Positions 1 through 13,484 of a stretch of DNA of 64,000 nt are shown here, piece by piece. The stretch lies in NCBI RefSeq assembly GCF_949987515.2, contig NC_082685.1, forward strand, positions 28,288,168-28,352,167, read 5' to 3'. Under the pieces are notes generated by a model that saw nothing but the letters and a program-made list of their open reading frames with translations, searched no databases and was not told the DNA's origin. A program made the translations under genes and the position numbers. The DNA comes from Delphinus delphis. Lineage: Eukaryota > Chordata > Mammalia > Artiodactyla > Delphinidae. Each line of letters starts with the position of its first letter. Positions within the stretch are counted from its first letter, which is position 1.

Positions 1-935
<935 letters not shown>

Positions 936-1039
936 ATAGTTAAAAATCTTTCTCCTCCCTGGCTATGTTGAGAACTTCTCCACATGGGTAAGGCAGGGAG
1001 GGAACATTAATGGGAAGATGAGGATAACAAGAACCTTAT

Positions 1040-1390
1040 TATGCTTAACCATGTGCCAGGGGATTCACAGGTAACAAAGCCTCACTGACAGGGTCTCTGC
1101 TCTCATGGGATTTACTTTGTCTTGGGGAAAGACAGACCGTAAGAGCTAAACACGAGAGTAAGTGAAATAATTTCAAAACATGTAAAATAATATTTTAAAA
1201 AAACAATAGGATGATACACTAGTGACTGGTAACAGGGGCAAGAGGAAGGGGCTTGGCAAATTCAAGGGACAGAAAGGAGGCGAGTGTGGCCAGAGCAGTG
1301 AGTGGAAGAGCGGGGTGGAAGCAGATAAAACCAGAGACAGAGGCAGAGGCCAGATAGTTTATGGCCAAGATGGGGACTCGAAGATGGTAA
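1040..1390 (+). mobile_element. ancient mammalian interspersed repeat (family not named)
   Basis: The text runs from a 'gtgccaggggattcacaggtaac' style start through 'gggtctctgctctcatggga' to a G/A-rich stretch with 'gagtgtggccagagcag'. This order is shared with the copies near 7.38, 17.26, 18.48 and 46.47 kb. I recognise the recurring series but not the family name. It is strongly diverged, hence old. Confidence 0.5.
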
Positions 1391-1429
1391 ATTTTGTCTG
1401 TACCGTGAAGGAAGGGAAATGATTAAACA

Positions 1430-2430
1430 GATACCAAAGTCTATTCCTAGACATCTGTATAGACTCAGTGGGCAATAATAGGGTTCCAAAGTATTACTGA
1501 GCACTGAGTAAATGGGTGGGTTTCTCTTTCAGCAATAAAGGTTCTACCTAGAAGGATGACTGGTGAACATCTATCAAATGAACTGTCTGGAGCTTTTCCT
1601 GGGGTGACCTAGATTCGAGCTTCCCCATAGTACAGGGATAGGCTCAGTCTCTCCAGACACCTTTCTGACCCCAGAGAGTGGAGGATGTGGGTGGGGAAGG
1701 ATTCTGTCATCATGACACTGGTCTTCAGCTGGAGGGGAGGGGAATTGTTTCTCAGAACAGAAGTCATGACCTTAGATGAATGATGTTCCAGCATTTTCCC
1801 AGGAAGAGCTGGTAGCATCTCGTTGATGCTTGCTTTAAAGTCTTTCTAATCCAAGCGCTCATGGCTCCTTGTGCTACATCGTTAAATATGACAGAAACAC
1901 AGCCAGCCTTGTCCTTCTCAGCTCGGGGCTGGGGCTCAGGTGAGCTCTGTAATATGGTGAAATGGAAACAGGACGGGGCATCGAATGCTGTATAGGAGCG
2001 TCTTGTCCATCAGACCTCACCTTGCGTGGTTAACAGGATGCTGTCTGCAGTCAGGACGACGGGTGGGCAGTAGGGAGCCAAGTGGAGGGAGGTGGGCTTC
2101 TAAGAGGAATGGCATTTATAGTTTTCAGTGAGGGAGGGGAGAATTATGCAGAAGAAATATACAACTGAGGGTCAAGCAGACTCAGGTTCAGTCCAGTGCG
2201 TGTCATCCGTCAACCTCCAGTCGCGTGCACAGCGTATGGGAACCATCACTTCAGCGCTTTTCTCTCCCAACCCCCAAATTGGACCAGACTGCTGAGAGAA
2301 CTCCCCCAAACGCCACCGAGGGCACACACACCTCTGCACCCTTGTAAAGGGGCATTCTCCTCCCTGGGCTGAGTTGAAAATCCCTCTGAGTCGTCCAGGA
2401 AGGAAACACGAATAGGAAGATGGCAAGAGT
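1430..2430. other. unassigned stretch
   Basis: No gene or repeat identified. Short open frames of up to 84 codons on the minus strand at 2.2-2.45 kb have no splice or protein support. Confidence 0.4.
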
Positions 2431-2434
2431 GGCT

Positions 2435-2610
2435 TCTGTTTATTGAATGTTTATCCAAAACGCCACGCCAGTGAATGACTTCGCGGGATACTCACAGCCT
2501 CCCAATGAGGTGGCTTCTGTTACCATCCCCAGTTTGCAAGGGAGGAGACTGGGGTGTAGAGAGGTGGTGAGGTTGCACAGGACACAGTGGCGGGGGGGAC
2601 TTGGGACCAC
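2435..2610 (-). mobile_element. MIR SINE fragment
   Basis: Reads as the reverse complement of MIR: a 'tattgaatgtttatc' tail side, then 'gtttgcaagggaggagactggggtgtagagagg' in place of the usual 'cagatgaggaaactgaggc...agagagg' core. Strong divergence fits the age of the family. Confidence 0.6.
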
Positions 2611-3329
2611 AATCCCCAACCCCGCAGTCCTTGGGGCACCACTGCGGTTCCCGCTTAGGGCTAACGGGCAGTTCCTCATAAACAGTCAGAGGGAGGGTCT
2701 GTGATTTTCCCAACAGCACTCGGACAGCCCTGGATTTTCTAATCCAGGCCCCAGGTTGTGGTCGGGGCCTCACAAAACCTGATGAGCACTGTCTCATCCT
2801 GTTGTCCAAGGTTCTTCTCTGCCTGCAGCTGTGCATCTGGACAACCTCAGGCTGGAATCCTGCAGGTGAGCTGGAGAGGAAGCTGCATCGTTTGGTGCAG
2901 TAGAGAGCAGGAGACCAGAGTATAGGACTGCAGAGTCCTGATCCAGACTCCTAGCTTGTGAGGCTCACGCTACAGTTGCACCCAAGGTGGTGGTGACATA
3001 AGGCAACACACAGAACTAGAGAAGCCACGTCCCTGTGGGGCTGGGCACGTCCTCCGAGGGACAGAAGCCAGCCAAATGCGAGTCTGCCTTCCGTCAACGG
3101 GCAGCTGTTCCTCAGCTTCCACTTGTTGGGCCCTGTGGTGATGTGGGGCTCATATACTCAGGTCTTTTCATTTTTTTAAGTCAAGGCAGAAATTTAGATT
3201 TTTAAAGGTAGAATCTCCCATCTTTAAAATGTTGGCACCTGATTTTTAAGAAGTGTTTTTAATGTTGTGCTGGGCGTACTAAGTACGTCTGTGAGCTGAA
3301 GGAAGCCCAGGGGCCACTAGTTTGAGACT

Positions 3330-3560
3330 TCCACAGTACAGTAATGGATCAGAGCAAGGGCTTTGGGACAGCCAGCACTGGGTTCAAATCCCTGCTCTTC
3401 CGCTTCCTGACAGTGCAGTTTACTAAATGACTTGACATCCTGATAAAATGGAGATCCTAATGCCACCTTGCAGATTTGCTACAGTGGTAAATAAGTAATG
3501 CTTTTGAAATGCCTGGTAAGGGGCCTGGCAGGCAATAAATGCTTTAAAAATGTTGCGATT
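3330..3560 (+). mobile_element. MIR SINE, near complete
   Basis: Contains the tRNA-related head ('gttcaaatccctgctcttcc'), the core ('gacttgacatcctgataaaatgg') and the 3' part ending in 'ggcaataaatgctttaaaa'. Order and orientation match MIR on the plus strand. Confidence 0.85.
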
Positions 3561-5810
3561 ATTATCTCTGTAGTCTAGAGCTGAAGAAATTGCAGCTTTC
3601 TGTCTGCCAGGAGAATTCTGACAGTGACTTCCTTACCAAAGGTCAAAGGATGCCATGAGCTTGAGATCTATTCCTTCAGCACCCGCTCCAGGACAAAAGC
3701 AAGTGTTCTTGGAGCCCGTGCTTTAAAATAAACCCTCTTGTTCGGGTTTATCCTCAGTTCTCTTGGCAAACTCTTCAGCACCTGTGTTCCTCACTTTGCA
3801 ACATCCTCACTATGTTTGGTCCTGTGCAGTGGTGGCTTCCTGGTGTGGAATATTCTGGAAGCTCTTCTTGTCCACCCTCTGGAGCAGCAGAGAATCCTTT
3901 CCCTGGGGAGATGCACTTTCCAAACCTGAGGCCGTCTTAGCTTCGCTCTGGTGTCAGCCTACTGTCTGAATCTCAGAACAGGAGTGAGAGAGAGTGGACG
4001 GCACCCTCGTCGAGGGGAGGTATAGCCAGAGTAGGAAGCGGAACAGAATTAGAAATGAATGCAATCCAGAGAAAACCGAATTGCCCCACAGTCTATCCCA
4101 GCACAGTGAAGGGTTCAGACAGAAGCACACACCAGCACCCAAAAGGAAGGCCCCATGATCTTAAAACAATTTCTCAAAAATGACAGCACAGGATTCCACT
4201 CATAACACACAACAGAAGTTCCCTGAACTCTCTCCAAACCTCAGGTGTCAGGCAGCTGCTCCCCGCACCCCACATTGCCCCAATTATTCTTCCAAATGTA
4301 GCTTGAGCTGCTCCTGCCTCTTTGACCTGCTCTCTTACCTCTCAGATTTAGTTTTCTTCCTAACTCTGTCTTTCCCATGCAAATCAGGCTCACCTTCCCG
4401 GCTGCCCCTGGTCTGTGCCTCTCCCCAGAACTCCAGGCAGCAAAAGCAAGCAGGCAACAAAGACTCTACGTTGGAATGCCAGTGGAGAGAAAGGCTGTGA
4501 ATACATAGGCATCTGTATTTTGCTCCATCACTTTAATCTAGAGGGTGTCACAGGCTCTGGAGCCCTTTTGACAGGCAGATTATTTGAGAAGCAGGCTGAG
4601 GAGTAGACCTGGCATGTGAGAACAGGGCAGTCACGACGACATCTGCTGTAGCGCTCGTCTCATTTGACCCTGAAGGAAATTCCATTCTTTGTACCTTACG
4701 GAATAGGGCTGATCTTTTCATTCACTACACAGTAGGGCAACGACCAGGGTAACATTATTTTCTGTAGTCAATCTCGTCTTGATCTCAAGCCCCCATTCTG
4801 CTGAAAGAGGAGGGGAAAGTTCCCCAACCTTTCCCATGAAAAGGAAAACCACCTCTTTTTGCTAAAGTAGTCTCTTTTGGGCACAGAGAGAGAGAAACTT
4901 ACATACCTCTCATGGCAGGGGTGGAGGGAGGATCCTTAAGTCCGTGTGCTGGCGCCATCCCTCCTGGTCATCTGACAGCCACCACTGATGTCTAGGGCTG
5001 ATGAAACATGTGGTGTCTTCTGTCAGCATGGCGGGGCGTCCTGGTGACCACACCCCACCCTCTGAACCTGGGCTTCACCTACCTTCTGCAGTTTCTTTGT
5101 GTCTCCAACATGTTTTCCTTCCAGCCCCTGGCATACTCCTCCCTCTGCTTCTGCTAAGGGATTCTATCACCTCCACATGATAACCTCATGATGGACCCAC
5201 CAGATTCCTACTCTTCACCACCTTCCACATCCCCCACCAGGGGCTCATGGGCACTTTTCACACTCTGGTTTTCCACCCTCAGGGTTCTATTTCTCAGTTC
5301 TCTCTGCCTAAGCCCACCATACCACCATTTTCAGGCTTCCCGAGCTGCCCCATCCTCATGCCAGAGCACTTGGCAAGGCGATCTCCTCCCACGAAAGGGA
5401 AGAGAGAGAAAAGGGCCCCCTGTACTCACCCTCTTCACAGTCTATCTGGGGTTACACTCCTTGACCTATCCTTCCAGACCTCAGCTCAGGGTTATGGGGT
5501 AATGACATCTTTTCCCACCACATCCCCAAGTCTTATCCCCTCTGAGTTTCTCCCATATTGTCCAAGAGAGCATTCTTTTCCTTTCCTGATTGAAGGGAAC
5601 TCACCACTATGCCATATCTTCCTTGTCACCTTCCCCAGGTCACAAGTGGTAGCTTCCCTTTTTATTCCTGGAATACCAAACCTCAATATGGCCTTAATGG
5701 TATATAGGATGTAGTGAGAGGATCTTACCAAAAAGAGGGAAATGTATCAGGAGATATTTTTAAATATTAACATTCTTAATAATATTAATACCATTTCACT
5801 TACAACATTC
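3561..5810. other. unassigned stretch, pyrimidine-rich
   Basis: No repeat or gene recognised. A 155-codon plus-strand frame (5,247-5,714) is the longest here outside repeats. It is Pro/Ser/Phe-rich, which follows from C/T-rich DNA, has no domain, and overlaps a second long frame (5,188-5,502). I do not call it a gene. Confidence 0.4.
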
Positions 5811-5814
5811 TTGC

Positions 5815-5950
5815 TCTTATTATGGGGACAGGTAAGGTAGATAGCATTTTTCTGTTTTACAGCTAAGAAAACTGAGGCTCAGAGAGGTGGAGAGACCCCT
5901 CAAGGTCACACAGCTTGTGGGTGTTTTGACTCTGGGTTGAGCGCTCCTTC
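5815..5950 (-). mobile_element. MIR SINE fragment
   Basis: Contains 'gctaagaaaactgaggctc', 'agagaggtgg' and 'caaggtcacacagcttgtggg', the reverse-complement core of MIR. Confidence 0.85.
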
Positions 5951-6639
5951 TGCGGCGGCGTCCTGCCTCACCTGCTAGGGTACCCTTCCCCTCGTCGGGC
6001 CCGTGAAGTCAGCCACAGGGTACCCTCAGCTCTGCCAATCTGCTCCCCTGTCCCTTAGAGTGATTATAAAGTGGAAACCATGAAATCAACAGCTGCAAGA
6101 ACGGCAGGAATTCTGCCTCAAATAGACACAAATCCTGGAAGCTGGCCGTTAATGCTGAAGTCACTGTGAGCTTCATTTAATCTTTTTTTTTTTTTTTTAA
6201 GATTGCCTGCTATGAATATCTGGGAGGTGGCCAACGATCCGTTGTAAGCACTAAATAATTTGTGAGTCAGACCTCTCTATTGATGGCAATGTGGTGTCGA
6301 ACTCACTCAACAGCCCACATTGAAAAGACAAATCAGTCACCCCTGGGCCTCTCCAAAGGTGTTTCGGGAAGGCAGCACATGGATATGTAACTGTGTATAA
6401 ACATATGTATTTAATGGAGTGCAGAAGAAACAAAAACTGGCTTAATAATCGAGGAATCTTTTGGCCTCTACCCTTCTCCTTGCTGGGAAACCTGCCCAGC
6501 CCAGAATCCACAGGCCCCTGAATCCAGGAGGCTCCCCCTCTTCAAACACCGGGCTTAGGAGAAAGCAAGGCCCCTGCTTTCATAGCAAAGGCTCCGGGAC
6601 CTACTCAGGCCCCTTTCTGTGCAATACTCTTACCCTAGG

Positions 6640-7262
6640 AGAAAAGATGGGACACTGCCACTCCATTGCCTCCTGCAGGCCCCCTTCAGCTCCCACCTGG
6701 ACTTCTGTGAAAGCTGCCTCACCAGCCTCCTGGACTCCACACTGCCCTCTACATCCATGTCCAAGGAGAAGCCAAAGCGGTCTTCTGAGAACCGAGGTCA
6801 GATCATGCCCTGCCTCTGCTCAAGCCCACCTCCACTCGTGGCCCATTGTATCTCCAGTAAAATCCCCATCTCATACCATTGTCCACAAAGCCCTACAGTT
6901 TTGACCACTACCTACTTCTCTGACTTTTCCTTCCCATACTTTGGCCCAGTGTTGTTTCTAAGCTGCAGCCTCTTCTGGCCTTCTTGCTCTTACTAGAACA
7001 GGTCATGCTCTCCCTGCCTCTGGGCCTTTGCTCAACCTCTGCCTGAATGTCCAGCTTTCGACTTAGCACATCATTCAAGTCTAATCTCAAATGTCACCTC
7101 GTCCGAAACAGATGGTATTACCCTGTTTTATTTCTTTTAGCATATATCTCTATCTGAAGTGTACTTATTTATTCAATTATTATCCATCTCCCTACAATGA
7201 AAGGTTCCAGAAAGCAAGGACTTCATCTCTCTTGTGCATCCCTAGTACTTAGTGTTACTTGT
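6640..7262 (+). mobile_element. L2 LINE 3' region
   Basis: Follows the L2 3' order: 'ggacttctgtgaaagc', a codon-like middle, 'tctgggcctttgctcaacc', 'ctaatctcaaatgtcacctc', 'gcaaggacttcatctc' and 'gtgcatccctagtacttag'. The frames of 147 and 125 codons in this stretch are decayed L2 sequence, not host genes. Confidence 0.8.
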
Positions 7263-7379
7263 CCTATGGTTGGTCTCCCATGAAACTTGACTGACAGGAC
7301 CGATTCCTCCTCCCCCCACCAACCTGATGGTTTCCTTTACCAGTTGAGAAACGACCATGTTGAAATTTACCAGAGATTC

Positions 7380-7920
7380 ATTCATTTTTTAAAATTCATT
7401 TGTTCAACAGACATGCAGTAACTCCCAACTGTTTGCCAGCCTGTATGCCAGGCATTGGGGCCACAAGGCGGGCTCTGACCTCAAAGAACTCAGGAGCTAG
7501 AAAACCCCATGATACTTGTTCACCATGATAAGAAATATAACAAAGGTGTGTGTCACGTACTCAGAAAATGGACCCCTAGGTTAGGGGCTTCAAAGAAGGG
7601 ATTTCAAAAGGAGATAAACCTTGAGCTGTAACTTGAAGGATGTATAGGAGTTAGGCAAACAAGGGGTTGTAGTATTCTAAACAGAGAAAAAGCCAATATC
7701 AAGAGGCCCAGGGGAGCCTCGCAGACATCCCTCCATATGGAATAAAGGATTCCCACAAAGGAGAAGAAGGAACTAGAGTGACGATAAGGGCTAGATTACG
7801 AAGGACCTTTATAATATTAAGGAGTTCGGACTTTAAACAACTGTAAACTTTTAAGAAGATCACATTGGCCCCAGTGAAGAGGATGTGTCAGAGGAAGAAA
7901 ATACTGGTCTTAAAAGACCC
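7380..7920 (+). mobile_element. ancient mammalian interspersed repeat (family not named)
   Basis: Starts with 'attcatttgttcaacaga', then 'tatgccaggcattggggcc', 'gagctgtaacttgaaggatg', 'aggagttaggcaaacaagg' and 'gaaggacctttataatatta', ending before 'cacattggccccagtg'. The series is a familiar mammal-wide repeat, here diverged. It directly precedes the nested LTR pair. Confidence 0.55.
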
Positions 7921-7940
7921 TATGGGCCTGGACTAGGGGA

Positions 7941-8310
7941 GTGTCATCGTTTCCTAAGGCTGCTGTAACAAATTACTACAGACTGGGTGGCTTAAAACAG
8001 AAATTGACCCTCTTACAGGTCTGGAGGACAGAAATCCAAAATCAAGGTGTGGGAAGGTCGAGGAGCCTTCCTTGCGTCTTCCCAGTTCTGGTGGCCCCGG
8101 TGTTCCCGGCTTGTGGCAGCACCACTTCAATCTCTGCCTCTGTCTTTACATCGGCATCTTCTCCTTGTGTGTTCCTGTCCTCTTATGCTGTTTTCCTTCT
8201 CTTATGAGAACATCAGTCACGTTGGACTAAGGTCCACACTAATACTTCATCTTGATTATACCTGCAAAGACCCCACTTTGAAATATGGACACATTTACAG
8301 GCCCTGGGTT
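7941..8310 (-). mobile_element. MaLR/MLT1-type LTR, outer element, first part
   Basis: Reads 'tttcctaaggctgctgtaac', 'actgggtggcttaaaac', 'gttctggtggcc' and 'cctgcaaagacccc', the reverse complement of a MaLR-type LTR (ERVL-related, non-coding). It stops abruptly near 8,310, where a second LTR is inserted, and resumes at about 8,675. The exact subfamily is not determined. Confidence 0.75.
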
Positions 8311-8674
8311 ATCTTAGTGCTTTCAGGCTGCTATAACAAAATACCATAAACCGGGTGGCTTCTGAACAACAGAAATTTATTTCTCACAGTTCTGGAGGCT
8401 GGGAAGTCCAAGATGAAAGTGCTGGCAGATTCAGTATCTGGTGAGAACCCTCTTCCAGTTTGCAGACTGCTGACTTCTCCTTGTATCCTCACATGGCAGA
8501 AAGAGGGCTGCAGAGCTCTGCGGGGTCCCTTTCTAAGAGCACTAATCCATTCATGAGGGCTCTACCCTCTTGGCCTATGTACCTCCCAAAGGCCTCAACT
8601 CCTAATACCATCACCTTTGGCATTAGGTTCCAACATATGAATTTTAGGGGGACACAGATATTCAATCCATAGCA
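8310..8674 (-). mobile_element. MaLR-type LTR (MLT1/MST-like), inserted in the outer LTR
   Basis: Full-length-looking LTR in reverse orientation. It runs from 'tatcttagtgctttcaggct' through 'acagttctggaggctggga', 'tcctcacatggcagaaag', 'ctaataccatcacctttggc' and 'ttcaatccatagca'. The two ends correspond to the two ends of such LTRs, so this is a solitary LTR with no internal region beside it. Confidence 0.8.
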
Positions 8675-8730
8675 CAGGGGTTTTGATTTCAATATATCTT
8701 TGGGGAGCACGTAATTCAACCCATAATAGA
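8675..8730 (-). mobile_element. MaLR/MLT1-type LTR, outer element, second part
   Basis: Continues the outer LTR after the insertion: 'ttcaatatatctttggggag' then 'gtaattcaacccataata', which is the terminal segment expected after the 'acatttacaggccctgggt' end of the first part. Confidence 0.7.
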
Positions 8731-8735
8731 GAGTG

Positions 8736-10245
8736 AATAGAAACAAGGGGAAAAATTCCAGAGTTAAATGAAAGTAGATTCAGTAAGTCTTAGAAGTTAA
8801 CCAGATGTGCAAATTGGAAGGAGAGGGGGTAATCTAGAGAGCGTCCCATGTTTTGGGTTTATGCAATCAGTGGAGGGTGGAGCCATTCATTAAAATATAG
8901 CATATATTATACACAATTCCTTTTCTTCATCTTCAAACATGTAGCCTATCATCCAAAGCCATCTCAGTAGCCTAAGGAACTCCCCTAGAGAGAAAGAAAT
9001 GACCAGGAAGGCAACTGTGTGAGTAAAGCAAGAGGGAATATTACCTTGCTCAAAATTCAGACCAGAAGCCAAAATGGAAATCACGTTACTAAATTCAGTT
9101 GACTTCTTGAAAACTAGAGCCACAGACACAACCTGAGTTTTCCTTGTGGAGGAAGAGGAAGGAAACCTGTTTTCCCAGCCAAATCTGTTGACCCTTCATT
9201 CATTCGGGAGCCAGGTTGAAATCAATAGTGTCTTGTTTGGTTGGAAAAAACTTAGGAAAGGGAGGCCAACTCTAGCCACAGAGCTTATTTTAGAAGATCA
9301 TTCACATGCACAGGAAACAGCAGACTCTACAGGTAGAGCACCCTCTGCGTCGGCCCCAAGAATCCAGGACCTTGTTCTGACATGGTCCATCCGGCGCCTG
9401 TGGCCAAGCGTCTTTGATGTGCAGACCAAACAGGACCCACTTTCCCATGGGCATCGGTGCCTTTCAGCATGTTTACCTGGAGGCCATGGCTCTCTGCAAC
9501 ATCCGCTTATGCTTTGAAACAGAGTGGGGCGGAGGTGGGTGGAGGATCCCCGTGAAAAGGCCGATTGAATTTGTAAGCACCAGACAGAGGTGATGATACA
9601 CTATTTCAGCAGTGGTCTGGGAGGAAGCTTGGGTTATGCAGAATGAAATCTACCTTCCTTCTTCTCAGAACCCACTTCAACCTTGGAAGACCTCAACCGT
9701 GTGATAGCTTATTGGGGCTGAGACATTGCCAGGTCAAGGCCAAAGAGAATGTAACCTACCACATTTTGCAGATCGTTGACAGATGGGCTTACATGGCCCT
9801 CACCCTCCGTGTTCTTTTGGATGTGTTCCCTCCCTTAGTTCTTCTGACAGTTGGGAAGTCTTGTATGGCTTTGCTGGCCTTGACAGACTCTCGCCTAAGG
9901 CTGGGAAACCACCTCTACTCCTAACCTGACCCGGCTAATTGACCCTGAGGAAGTAAATTATGTAGAGAGAAGAGCCATCTATGACTCTTGCCACATATAT
10001 CTCTGAAGTATAGGAGACACAAAGAGTGACCACAGTCTTCATATAAATCCGTTATGGCCTCTTGACCTCTGAGCAATAATAAATAGTATGTTCGCAGGCT
10101 GTCCTGAAGAAATGAACACGTTTTTGTGAGAACATCTGGCATTCATTGACTCAGGAAAAGGAAGAAAAAAAACTCACAAGCCCTAGGACAGAATTTCATT
10201 TTCTTTTCATGTTGCCATGTGGGTGAAGGAGCCCCTCTCCGTCAA
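8736..10245. other. unassigned stretch, no gene recognised
   Basis: Unique-looking sequence. Frames of up to 123 codons (9,146-9,517, plus) have no recognisable domain and no consistent splice context. Confidence 0.4.
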
Positions 10246-10248
10246 GCA

Positions 10249-10293
10249 AGTGTGTGCGCGTGCGTGCGTGTGTGTGTGTGTGTGTGTGTGTGT
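10249..10293. repeat. (TG)n / TGCG microsatellite
   Basis: TG dinucleotides with interspersed GCG steps, about 45 bp. Alternating purine-pyrimidine sequence of this kind can adopt Z-DNA. Confidence 0.97.
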
Positions 10294-11860
10294 TTAGGGG
10301 GAGCGAGCGGGTGCTAGTGGTGGTATGTGAACTCCCTTTCAAGTTTTAAAGGAGGCATAAAAATGCACGTGCATTTCTGTGAAGAAGTTCTCTGGTCGGG
10401 GGGCATCTTTTTGAAGGGGGCTGGGGATGTCCGGTTACTGTAACGTGCTGTCAGTATGTCTTCTTTCCTTCTGCTTCTGTGAAGTTTTCTCTGTGCTGCC
10501 CTCTGGGAAGACCTGGCTCACAGATTATGGATTCTGTAGGTTGCTTAGGGGACACCGGGGTGTGCAAGCTTGACAAGGACAAGAGCCCAGGGGACTGCTG
10601 TGTATGCTCACTCTCTCTCTCCTTCTCTCCCCTTCTCCCTCCCCATACCTCCACCCCACTTCTCTAGAACAGCCTGGCTCATAAGCTCAAAACTAAGAGA
10701 CCGCTCCTTGGAGTGCTGTGCAAGTTCACTGCCGAACGGTGGGTGGATTTTCCTCTTTCCCACAGGATGAGCCTATGCCTTTCCTCCCACTACACAAAAG
10801 TGGGCCTCTCTTTGTTCAGTGAGTTTAAATCAGAATAGGTCTTAGGTAGCCAGAGTAGGTTAAAATGTTAGCAAAAAAGTGGGATCCCTTTTCACTTTTA
10901 AAGGGGACTCCAATTCTACCCTTTATGACTTGGCTTAATTATCCTGGGCTCCTGAACAGCTGTCTCTTGATTCCAGTTAACCTGACTGACATCTCCTCTG
11001 GAAGGTAGAAGCTAATCAGCTACAGGATCCCACACTGAGAATTCATTTCCTTCTTGGAGTCACTCCTGGGCAGGAGGAAACTTAAATAGAGAACTGAGAT
11101 TCAGCACCCACGGTTCTGATTTACACTTTTATATACAGCCCCACAGTGTCTTGGAGAGGGGGAGAAAGGCTAGAAAAAAACATTTTAATGGTAATTTATT
11201 TTTAAATCAAACTAAAGGTAATTCTGTTGGCTTGCAGTTTTCTTCCTTTCTATTTTTCATGAATCTAAATTGATCCCTTGAATGTTTGATTTCCTTTTCC
11301 TTTCCTGTTCTAAAGGACCCACAAAGTCTCTTCTTGATTAGTTCTGACAAGTTCAAAAGTTGACATGAACTTTCTGGTACAGCCAACTTTGAATTTTCCA
11401 TATTTTTTCCCCAATGAGTTGGATGCAGATTTTGATGGCTTTCTTGTGGTATTTTCAGATTTTTTTTTAAAAAGTCAGTAAGAGAGATGTTATGTCAGAT
11501 AGAAAACCAGGCTCCATAAAGATAGCAGAGGGCTGGAATGATGCTGACCCTAAAAATGAAACATAAAAGAAATAAAACCAACAAATTCATTCAACACATA
11601 TTTCTGTCTGTTATGTGTCAGATACATGGAAACTGCTAGAAGGGGTGGATGTGATCTGTCTGTGATACCTGCGGCACCCCCTTCTCTCCATGCGTATTCC
11701 TCCCGCTGAGAAAGGAAATCTAAGTATTACAGTTGACAGCAAGCTCAATATGAACACCGTTATGTAGTTGAAAAAAAAGTGCTCTTACAGGCTGCTCAGT
11801 ATCCAGTTCAAAGGGGGCAGTGGTTAGGCAGATCCTAACATTAATTGGCGTTTTATTTGA
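10294..11860. other. unassigned stretch
   Basis: No repeat or gene identified with confidence. Part of it (11,590-11,640) resembles the 'cattcaacacatatttctg' start of an ancient repeat. A C/T-rich segment lies at 10,610-10,660. Confidence 0.4.
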
Positions 11861-11867
11861 CTATAAA

Positions 11868-11980
11868 TTTCATTAGGGCAGAGACAGTGTTGGTCTGGCT
11901 GATCACATTCTGATAGCCTAGCACAGACCTTGGCATGTCACAGATACTGAATGGATATCTGTTGAATGAATGAATTATCT
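11868..11980 (+). mobile_element. L2-type 3' end fragment
   Basis: 'tttcattagggcagagacag', 'agcctagcacagaccttggc' and 'tgttgaatgaatgaatta' match the 3' end of L2-type LINEs on the plus strand. Confidence 0.7.
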
Positions 11981-12060
11981 GGGCACAGACCCAATGATTT
12001 CAAAAAAACATGGGCCAGCTTTGTGCTTGGAAAGCTGGTCACAGACAGTAATTATTGGAA

Positions 12061-12102
12061 AGATGGGTGGATGGATGGATGGATAGATGGATGGATAGAT
12101 GC
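12061..12102. repeat. (GGAT)n microsatellite
   Basis: Tandem GGAT units with two GATA variants, about 42 bp. Likely polymorphic. Confidence 0.95.
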
Positions 12103-12109
12103 ACTGGAT

Positions 12110-13484
12110 AAAGGGAGATAAGAGGCAATGAGATGAGATTTTGTTTTGGACCAACATAGAATAACTGATAATGAGCAAATAAGGCACAATGTTCACTTTC
12201 AGGAAAGAGCTTTGGGTATTTGTATGTAAGGAGATATAACTAAGTGTTGAAGAATTCTCCTTTAGTTAGGTTTGGACAATAAGTGAGAAGAATGGTGAAG
12301 GAGCCCTTGACATCAGGCAGTATGGTCTAGCAAATCCAGGGTCTGCTGATGTGTTTATTCCACTAAAGGCAGCAAAGGGCTGCCTGGAGAAAATGCTCTT
12401 CCACTCACACACCTCTTCTTTTATCTCTTCTGGAGCCATGTCATTTACAGAAAGGAGGAATGGGGAGAAAAGGAGACAGCCAAGAAGGAATAAAGGGCTC
12501 AGCTATGCCAAGAAACCAGTGTCCACTCCTGACGTTGCAAGGCTGCCACCTCCCTGGTCAAGATCAAACGCTCATGGCAGCATTTCTTGACCAAAATGGA
12601 GCCAAAGACAACAAATAAAAACAGTACCACAAACCTACCCTGGGACCTACTGAAACACTTTTACTTTGTTTCTCTTTCACCCACTTCTGGATGTAGGTTT
12701 TCATCTAACAGATTGAAGTGTGTTGCCTATCATTTGTCAACCCCAAATGCCAGTTTCTATTTCTTAATGTCACTTCTTCTTACCACTACAATAAATCTCT
12801 GGACAATGAAGGACTTCCCAGCTTCCCTGCAGGGAGTCTGGAGCCCTAGACTGGACTTCCTGGGGGGAAATGAGTACTTCTGATACTTCCTTTCATGACC
12901 ATTTGAAAGATTACAATCTCTCTACACTTCGGATGATCCTCTTTGCTTCTCCACTTCTGTTGCTAGTTGGTTTTTCTTGCTTACATAGCTTTTCTGAGGG
13001 GTAGAGGAGGCGTTAATAGCATAGGAGACCAAAAGTCGAACAAAGCAATACCTTTGTAAATACAGTAATGCAATAAATAAGTATATTGATCCCTGCTGAC
13101 CTGCTCTGGTCATCTTAGGGCCTGAGAATCCCTAAGAGCTCTTATTTTTGGAGGAGTCCTACACTCCCACCGTAGCAAACATAGTAAATTATACATATAT
13201 CACACATTAAATAGCATAAATTTGCAGAACGATTGAACTACTTTTTATAATTTTGCTTCTTATCATTCTGGTTTTATACTTTTTCATATATGGGGGCTAG
13301 TACATTTTCCAACTCCAAACATTTCTGTATAGTCTGAGAAAGCAGGGTGTTCATATATCCTGAATATATATAGGTTTTGACTAACATAGGAAATGGCTCC
13401 TCTTGCCATAGCAATTCCAGTGGCCCCCTTGCTGTCCGTTGGCTTTCACAGGAACGTTGCCTGACTATCCTCTCTGTTCGGTCA
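12110..13484. other. unassigned stretch
   Basis: No gene recognised. A 98-codon frame at 12,587-12,883 has no protein resemblance. The last 300 bases are AT-rich. Confidence 0.4.

Noticed and set aside
5247..5714. 155-codon plus-strand frame in apparently unique DNA
   Set aside because: Pro/Ser/Phe/Leu-rich composition follows from pyrimidine-rich DNA. No domain, no splice context, and a second long frame overlaps it.
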